DNA from: Solanum dulcamara
Taxonomy: Eukaryota > Streptophyta > Magnoliopsida > Solanales > Solanaceae
Length of the DNA stretch: 64,000 nucleotides
Direction: 5' to 3'
Assembly (NCBI RefSeq): GCF_947179165.1
Contig: NC_077238.1
Location: forward strand, 374,501 to 438,500
Shown: piece after piece, positions 53,580 through 61,194 of the stretch
How the letters are laid out: each line of letters opens with the position of its first letter
How positions within the stretch are numbered: the first letter of the stretch is position 1
Translations under genes and position numbers: made by a program
The notes under the pieces: generated by a model
The model's input: only the letters and a program-made list of their open reading frames with translations
Databases searched by the model: none
Told to the model about the DNA's origin: nothing

Positions 53580-53741
53580 CACGTTATTGAGGATGATCTA
53601 GAATCTTCACTCTTGTTACTCCGACACATGCAATCTGGGCAAGGGAATGAATATATTGAGTCATTTGGTCTTTTAATCTCAATTCCTTTTGAATCACTAT
53701 GTGCTCGTATATTAAGCATTTGCCGCTTGAAGCTCCTCCAC
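53579..53741 (-). pseudogene. Orphan duplicated terminal exon of O-fucosyltransferase-like gene
   Basis: Minus-strand exon identical in translation to the functional-context copy at 59133-59295. It opens after a splice acceptor (CTTCCAG, with the AG at 53743-53742), needs two bases from an upstream exon to complete its first codon, and encodes 53 residues before TGA. Recognisable pieces are [19 protein letters not shown] and [11 protein letters not shown], which match the C-terminal tail of plant GDP-fucose protein O-fucosyltransferase-like proteins. No upstream exons accompany it: the duplication breakpoint at 54891 lies in the last intron. It is separated from the gene by copy 2 of the exon and ~2.95 kb of satellite. 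It could only be used by read-through splicing past the nearer copy. I call it a gene fragment, although its exon sequence is intact. Confidence 0.85.
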
Positions 53742-53949
53742 CTGGAAGATGAGCATATGGAAAACATACATTGGTCAAAGCAATGCAAAACCAACATACA
53801 GGACTGCATACAGTGTCTAACTACATTTGAGTCCACGTATGAAAAATGAACCTTCAAATTAAGATCAACAGGTAAAGTTACCAAAACAGCAATGAAACAC
53901 CTGTATGTAACAGTAGCTGGCATTACTGTCTTGGCCATGGGCCTTCATT

Positions 53950-54265
53950 ATGAATCCGAAGCCTAAAAGGCCACAATTTGAAGTAAAAATTCCAAATAGG
54001 CCGCTTAATTTTGGAGTTGACCAAAATGGAATCGTACAATTCCCATGATTTATCCAACATTAACATCCCAACCAAACGGTTGTTTGGTGTGTGGGCCCTT
54101 TTTTAAAAAAAAAATGAAAATCATTCAACATTGATAGAGGTGCCCTTAGAATTTTATTTATTTATTTTCGCAAATCATGCATCCTCAAACCAGGTGCCCT
54201 CCAATTTTATGTTATTTTTAACAAATCGTGCAGCCTTAAACGATTTGCAAGTATTCATTATAAAT
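53950..54265. repeat. Unclassified dispersed repeat (copy 1)
   Basis: The segment beginning CCGAAGCCTAAAAGGCCACA and running through GGAGTTGACCAAAATGG, GTTTGGTGTGTG and GAGGTGCCCTTAG is matched, in reverse complement and with about one difference in every six to eight bases by eye, at 63185-63437. Shorter related sub-motifs, CAAATCNTGCA...AGGTGCCCT, repeat inside it. No coding capacity. It could be a non-autonomous transposon or the terminal part of a larger one. Confidence 0.7.
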
Positions 54266-54894
54266 TGAAAAATAGTTTTTTCCTATTACCGAACACTCTA
54301 AGTATTCATTATTAGCTACTTCCATATACTTCTTTTAAATTGTAAAACCTTTTATCCTCATTTTTTAGAGAAATACATCAAATCACATGGCAAAATTATA
54401 TTAAGGATAATAAGCATTATGATGTGCTTGTAATATAATTTCTCAAGTGGTCATTCAATTTGCAACTTTTTCCGCAAAAGCCACTTAAAATAGTTTTGTT
54501 ACATTAAAATCATCCCACTTACAATTTATCGAAAGGAGTTACTAAACTATTTTTATCACACTTTAAAATCTCTGAACTTATGGATAGTAGAAAACCCATT
54601 AAATCTAGTATAAAAAACAAGTAGGCTAAACTACCAAGGTGACATTTTAAGAAGGATTTTGGTCTCCATCTTCATTATTTTGTTTTGTCAAGAAAATAAG
54701 AAAAGTTCCATTGTTTCTTTTTTCACTTCTTATAGTAGTGGTCTTTTTACTACTTCCTCCTATCACTTTGGGCAATATTATTACTATTTGAGGAATAAAA
54801 CAAAAATTTCTTTGACTACAACTTTTTTAAAACTCCTCTTAAACATTTTGATCTATTAAGTTGTATATTGGCTTGTAGTACTCCTGTTGTTACA
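54266..54894. other. AT-rich intron-derived DNA, truncated MITE end at 54881-54891
   Basis: This stretch is a copy of the last intron of the O-fucosyltransferase gene, AT-rich with no supportable gene. Its last 11 bases before the filler, CTCCTGTTGTT, are the start of the Stowaway-like MITE terminal inverted repeat that is complete in copy 2 (60435 onward). The duplicated unit therefore ends inside that element. Confidence 0.8.
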
Positions 54895-57847
54895 ATACTA
54901 TCGTACGTAACAACTTGGGAATGACTCGAGTAGCCTCGGCGGCGTTTTAAAGGGGTTTAGGAGTATTTTATTGTGACGCAATAGAAATTAAGAAAATTTG
55001 TTAGTTTTTTGTGTGTTAGCCCACGGATTTTTTAGGTGCCGGGGGTCCAAGTCAAATTTTCATGGATTCTTCCATAGTAGCATCCGTAACGACCTAGGAA
55101 ACGACTCCAGTAGCCCCGGCGATGCTTTTGAGGGGTTTAGGAGCATTTTATTTGCAACTCAACAGAAATTAGGTAATTTTGCCAGTTTTTCGTGTGTGTT
55201 AGCCCATGGATATTTTAGGTGTCGGGGTCCGAGTTGAATTTTCTTTGATTCTTCCATTGTAGGAATGACTCCAGTATCCCGAGTGCACATTTCAGGGGTT
55301 TTGGAGCAATTTATTTGCGACGCAACAGAAATTAGTCAATTTTGCCAGTTTTTCGTATGTGTTAGCCCACAAATGTTTTAGCTGTCGGGGGTCTGAGTCA
55401 AATTTTTTTGGATTCTTCCATAGTAACATCCGTAAAGACCTGGATAATGTCTCCAGTAGACCCGGCGATGCTTTAGAGGGGTTTAGGAGCATTCTTTTGG
55501 TGACACAATAGGAATTAGGAGATTTTGCCAGTTTATCATAAGTATTAGCCCACGAAAGTTTTAGGTGTCGGGGCTCTAGGTTGAATTTTCTTAGATTCTT
55601 CAATAGTAGCGTCTGTAAAGACCTTGGAAACGACTCCAGTAGCCTCGGCGGTGCTTTAGAGGAGTTTTGGAGTTTATTTGCGACGCAATAGAAATTAGTC
55701 GATTTTGCTAATTTTTCTTGTGTGTTAGCCCATGTATTTTTTAGGCGTTGGGTATTCGGATCGAATTTTCTTTGATTATTCTATAGAAGCGTCTGCAACG
55801 ACCTGGGGATTGACTCCAGTATCCCCAGTGATGCTTTAGAGGGGTTTAGGGGCCTTTTATTGGCGACACAATAGGAATTAGGCAATTTTGCGAGTTTTTC
55901 GTGTTTGTTAGCCAACGGATTTTTTAGGTGCCGGAGGTTCGGATCAAATATTTTAGTATTCTTCCATAGTAGCATCCGTAACAACCTAGGGAACGACTCT
56001 AGTAGTCCCGACGGTGCTTTAGAGGGGTTTAGGAGCATTTTATTGGCGACGCAATAAAAATTAGGCGATTTTTCTAATTTTTGGTGTGTGTTAGCCCATA
56101 GAGTTTTTAGGTGCCGAGGGTCTGGGTAAACTTTTCTTGGATTCTTTCATTGTAGCATCCGTAACTACATTCGAAATGACTCCACTAGCCTCGGTGGCGC
56201 TTTAGAGGGGTTTAGGAGCATTTTATTGGCGACACAATAGGAATTAGGCAATTTTGCCATTTTTTCGTGTGTGTTAGCCCACAGATTTTTTAGGTTTCTG
56301 GGGTCCAGGTCGAATTTTCTTGGATTCTTCCATTGTATCATACGTAACGACCTGGAGAACAAGTCCAGTAGCCCCGGTGGCGCTTTTGAGGTGTTTAGGA
56401 GAATTTTATTGGCGACGCAATAGGAATTAGGCAATTTTACTAGTTTTTCGTGTGTCTTAGCCCACGGATGTTTTAGGTGTCGGGTCAAATTTTCTTGAAT
56501 TCTTCCATAGTTGCATCCATAACGATCTGGGGAGCGACTCCAGTAGCCCCGGAGGCGCATTAGAGTGGTTTAGAAGCATTTTATTGGTGACGCAACATGA
56601 ATTAGGCGATTTTGCCATATTTTCGTGTGTGTTAGCTCACGAATTTTTTAGGTGCTAGAGGTTCGGGTCGAATTTTCTTGGATTCTTCAATAGTAGTGTC
56701 CGTAATGACCTGGGGAACAACTCCAGTAGCCCCAGCGGTGCTTTAGAGGGGTTTAGGAGCATTTTATTGGTGACGAAATAGGAATTAGGCAATTTTGCCA
56801 GTTTTTCATGTGTGTTACCCCATAGATTTTTTAGGTGCCGGAGGTTCGGATCGAATTTTCTTGGATTCTTTCATAGTAGCGTCCGTAACAACCTAGGGAA
56901 CGACTCCAGTAGCCCCGGAGGCACTTTATAGGGGTTTAAGAGCATTTTATTAGCGACGCAATAGGAATTAGGTGATTTTGCCAGTTTTTCATGTGTGTTA
57001 GCCCAAGGATTTTTTAGCTGCCGGGGGTCCGTGTCGAATTTTCTTGGATTCTTCCATAGTAGCGTCCATAACGACCTGGGGAACGAATCTTGTAGCCTTG
57101 ACGACGTTTTAGAGGGGTTTAGTAACATTTTATTGATGGCAAAATAGGAATTAGGCGATTTTGCAAGTTTTTCGTGTGTGTTAGCCAACGAATTTTTTTG
57201 GTGCAGGGGGTCCGGGTCGAGTTTTCTTGGATTATTCAATAATAGCATCTGTAATGACCTAGGAAATGACTCTAGTAGCCCCGGAGGCGCATTAGAGGGG
57301 TTTAGGAGCATTTTATTGGCAACGCAACAGGAATTAGGAAATTTTGCTAGTTTTTCATGTATGTTAGCCCACAGATTTTTAGGTGTTAGAGGTTCGGGTC
57401 GAATTTTCTTGGATTCTTCCATAGTAGCGTCCGTAACGACCTAGGCAATGTCTCTTGTAGCCCTGGAGACGCTTTAGAGGGGTTTAGGAGCATTTTATTG
57501 GCGATATAATAGGAATTAGGCGATTTTATCAGTTTTTCGGGTGTGTTAGCTCATGAATTTTTTAGGTGCCGAGGTTCCGGGTCGAATTTTCTTGAATTCT
57601 TCAATTGTAACGTCCGTAACGACCTGGGAAACGACTCCAGTAGCCCCGGTGGCACTTTAGAGGGGTTTAGTAGCATTTTATTGGTGACGAAATAGGAATT
57701 GGCAATTTTGTCAGTTTTTCATGTGTGTTAAGCACACGAATTTTTTAGGTGCTAGAGGTTCGGATTGAATTTTCTTGAATTCTTCAATAGTAGCGTCCTT
57801 AACAACCCAGGAAACAACTCCAGCAGACATGGTGGCACTTTAGAGGG
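54895..57847. repeat. Satellite segment inside duplication copy 2
   Basis: About 16 monomers of the same 182-183 bp family, isolated from the main array by 2.6 kb of low-copy DNA. It ends at the same satellite/low-copy junction (GCACTTTAGAGGG then CGATTTTTGAGG) as at 52293. It exists because the array edge was duplicated, not through a separate satellite insertion. Confidence 0.95.
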
Positions 57848-59132
57848 CGATTTTTGAGGCTGGTATTATTTACTTTTTTTGGAGTTCTGAAATCAGGAAA
57901 CAGAAATACATGGCTATCTAAACAAACATATGCACACATTCTTGTTATATATTGTAATTCATCCTCAAATTATAATGTAAGCAATCAAGTAATTTGGTAT
58001 GCACATTCTAATGTAGCCCTGGACTCGAGAAGAAACTCAACTAACCTCTAATCAACTATCATTGCCCACTATCAACGAACTTTGTGTCCTGGACTCGAGA
58101 AGAAACTCAACTAACCTCTAATCAACTATCATTGCCCACTATCAACGAACTTTGTGTCGATCTATTCGAAATCTACAATAAATTGTTAAGCTTGTTAACC
58201 TGACTTCTTATTTAACCTAATTCCTTAATTGAGGTCTGTTTTGACCAATTTCTAAAGATACTTTTGATATGTGCTGAAAGGTCTTCCATGGTTATTAAAC
58301 TCGACACTAAAACAAGCATAGACATGCAAAGGAGTAATTGTTTATAGGCGGACACCAATATTTATTAAACTAAATAAACAAAATTAGGCAGTATAGTGAT
58401 TGATACTCGATAGGTCAAGTGATCTCTTTATAAGTAGCATTTGGCACATCATGGTAGCTGCTTTTGTCAGACAGAATTAATCAAGGAAAAATCCACACAT
58501 TTGTAACAGTGCTCTGTTTCAAATTCTGTGCGCTCTGAAATGAGGTGATAAAAATCTAGTGAACCTGAGACAAAAAAATATCAACAAGGGAGATATTACT
58601 ACGTTGGCAAGAAATGGTATCCAAAGTAAGACTTTGGAACCCTGACTACTGAAAACCCTACACTGTTCTCATCCTGTTCCTATAATCTAGGACTCCTACT
58701 TCAGTAATATGCAAAATCCTCTCACAAAACTAATGTGCAAATATATCTCGTGTCAAGTCACAGCTTGTTAGATACAGCAGCTGGAAGAATATGAATTTGC
58801 TATGTAAATCAACGCTCGGGGTAACATCACCGAAGGAAATGACTTTCCCATTCTTCCTCCTTGCACCATCATGTACAAAAGCGTACCGTCAAACTCGTGC
58901 CAGGGAGATAATCAAATTGATCAGTCACATAAATCCCAGAAGCAGCTCCAAGATCCAGTAAAGCCCTCTCCATAGTGGAAGGAGAAAAAAAATGAAAGAA
59001 TCACAAGAAGTTAGCAGCTGAAATTCATATGTACTACAAGCGCAAGAACAGCACCTGCTGACATGCACACAGGATAGCAGCTGAAGTTCATGCGTTGCGA
59101 ATAAGAACACCACCTATTGACAGGCACACAGA
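57848..59132 (-). other. Probable 3' UTR and 3' flank of the O-fucosyltransferase-like gene (copy 2)
   Basis: Counterpart of 52294-53578. It lies between the stop codon at 59133 and the satellite junction at 57847. A minus-strand AATAAA at about 58361-58366 could serve for polyadenylation. No other gene is seen. Confidence 0.5.
58018..58157. repeat. 70-bp perfect tandem duplication (copy 2)
   Basis: Same 70-bp direct repeat as at 52464-52603, at the expected 5554-bp offset. Its presence in both copies shows that this small duplication came before the 5.55 kb duplication. Confidence 0.95.
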
Positions 59133-59295
59133 TCACGTTATTGAGGATGATCTAGAATCTTCACTCTTGTTACTCCGACACATGCAATCTGGGCAAGGGA
59201 ATGAATATATTGAGTCATTTGGTCTTTTAATCTCAATTCCTTTTGAATCACTATGTGCTCGTATATTAAGCATTTGCCGCTTGAAGCTCCTCCAC
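59133..59295 (-). CDS. Terminal coding exon of the O-fucosyltransferase-like gene
   Basis: 163-bp exon. The acceptor AG is at 59297-59296; its first base G completes the split codon GA|G (Glu) from exon 63596-63786, and 53 further codons follow before TGA at 59135-59133. The tail carries CPDCMC and a short Ser/Arg-rich end ([13 protein letters not shown]). It is identical in translation to the orphan copy at 53579-53741. Confidence 0.88.
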
Positions 59296-61163
59296 CTGGA
59301 AGATGAGCATATGGAAAACATACATTGGTCAAAGCAATGCAAAACCAACATACAGGACTGCATACAGTGTCTAACTACATTTGAGTCCACGTATGAAAAA
59401 TGAACCTTCAAATTAAGATCAACAGGTAAAGTTACCAAAACAGCAATGAAACACCTGTATGTAACAGTAGCTGGCATTACTGTCTTGGCCATGGGCCTTC
59501 ATTATGAATCCGAAGCCTAAAAGGCCACAATTTGAAGTAAAAATTCCAAATAGGCCGCTTAATTTTGGAGTTGACCAAAATGGAATCGTACAATTCCCAT
59601 GATTTATCCAACATTAACATCCCAACCAAACGGTTGTTTGGTGTGTGGGCCCTTTTTTAAAAAAAAAATGAAAATCATTCAACATTGATAGAGGTGCCCT
59701 TAGAATTTTATTTATTTATTTTCGCAAATCATGCATCCTCAAACCAGGTGCCCTCCAATTTTATGTTATTTTTAACAAATCGTGCAGCCTTAAACGATTT
59801 GCAAGTATTCATTATAAATTGAAAAATAGTTTTTTCCTATTACCGAACACTCTAAGTATTCATTATTAGCTACTTCCATATACTTCTTTTAAATTGTAAA
59901 ACCTTTTATCCTCATTTTTTAGAGAAATACATCAAATCACATGGCAAAATTATATTAAGGATAATAAGCATTATGATGTGCTTGTAATATAATTTCTCAA
60001 GTGGTCATTCAATTTGCAACTTTTTCCGCAAAAGCCACTTAAAATAGTTTTGTTACATTAAAATCATCCCACTTACAATTTATCGAAAGGAGTTACTAAA
60101 CTATTTTTATCACACTTTAAAATCTCTGAACTTATGGATAGTAGAAAACCCATTAAATCTAGTATAAAAAACAAGTAGGCTAAACTACCAAGGTGACATT
60201 TTAAGAAGGATTTTGGTCTCCATCTTCATTATTTTGTTTTGTCAAGAAAATAAGAAAAGTTCCATTGTTTCTTTTTTCACTTCTTATAGTAGTGGTCTTT
60301 TTACTACTTCCTCCTATCACTTTGGGCAATATTATTACTATTTGAGGAATAAAACAAAAATTTCTTTGACTACAACTTTTTTAAAACTCCTCTTAAACAT
60401 TTTGATCTATTAAGTTGTATATTGGCTTGTAGTACTCCTGTTGTTTAAATTTACGTGACACACTTTCTTTTTTAGTTTTCTCGGAAAAAAAAGTCACATT
60501 TCTATAATTAGGAACAACTTAACTTTAAAATTCTTTCACTCTTAATAAAATGATTTATACACACACAAATGTCTAAAGTTTACTTTTGACCACAAGTTTC
60601 ACGAGTTCTCTTTTTTTCTTAAATTTTATGTCAAATCAAATGGTGTCACATAAATCAAGACGAAAGGAGTAGTACTTTTCACATAATAATAATAAGGCTG
60701 AACACATAGATAGGCGCCTGAACTTGGTTAGATTTTCCTCTGAGACACCTCAACTATGTTGCCTTCATATTGAACCCCTTAACCATACATAATTTGTACC
60801 TTTTAAACATTCATAGTGCATGAATTGGATTTAAAGGGGCTGATGTGGAATTCATTTTGGGATGTAACGGTCTTCCTTTTCACGTGCTCTTCAAACGTGA
60901 TAACACATTTAATGGATTCCACATCAGCCCCTTACATCCCAAAATGAATTTCATATCAGCCCCTTCAAATCCGTTTCATGCGTTTTTCAAACATGATAAA
61001 ATGTTCTATGCAATGTCAGCAATTAATGTTTAAAGGATACAAATTATGTATGGTTCAGGGGTTCAATAGAAAGACAGCATAGTTAAGATACATGAGAGGA
61101 AAAACCAACCAAGTTCAAGGGCTTATCTATGTGTTTAGCCTAATATTAATAATAACATCGTCG

Positions 61164-61194
<31 letters not shown>

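Larger units (their letters stand above)
49343..54894. repeat. 5.55 kb tandem duplication, copy 1 (satellite edge plus O-fucosyltransferase 3' end)
   Basis: Copy 1 begins in satellite at ATACTATCGTACGTAAC (49343) and ends in CTCCTGTTGTT (54881-54891); three bases (ACA, 54892-54894) separate it from copy 2. The offset to copy 2 is 5552 bp, rising to 5554 after a 2-bp indel near 50530. It holds satellite 49343-52293 and low-copy DNA 52294-54891 with the duplicated terminal exon of the gene. Confidence 0.96.
54895..60445. repeat. 5.55 kb tandem duplication, copy 2
   Basis: Direct repeat of 49343-54891. Differences seen are mostly in the satellite half, for example GGGGATCC versus GGGGGTCC near 49490/55042, GCGATGCAAC versus GCGACGCAAC near 49767/55319, and AATGACTCC versus AATGTCTCC near 49896/55448. 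In the low-copy half I noticed only one (GACTTCTG at 53092 versus GACTACTG at 58646). Copy 2 runs without break into the rest of the gene's intron, so it is the copy in the original gene context. Confidence 0.96.

Noticed and set aside
53541..53849. 102-codon plus-strand ORF (also at 59095-59403)
   Set aside because: It is antisense to the O-fucosyltransferase terminal exon, which has a clear family match and splice acceptor on the other strand.
54659..54859. 66-codon plus-strand ORF (also 60213-60413)
   Set aside because: AT-rich intron sequence with no recognisable protein; length is within chance expectation.
60845..61033. Small plus-strand gene of 62 codons
   Set aside because: Located wholly inside the fold-back MITE hairpin.
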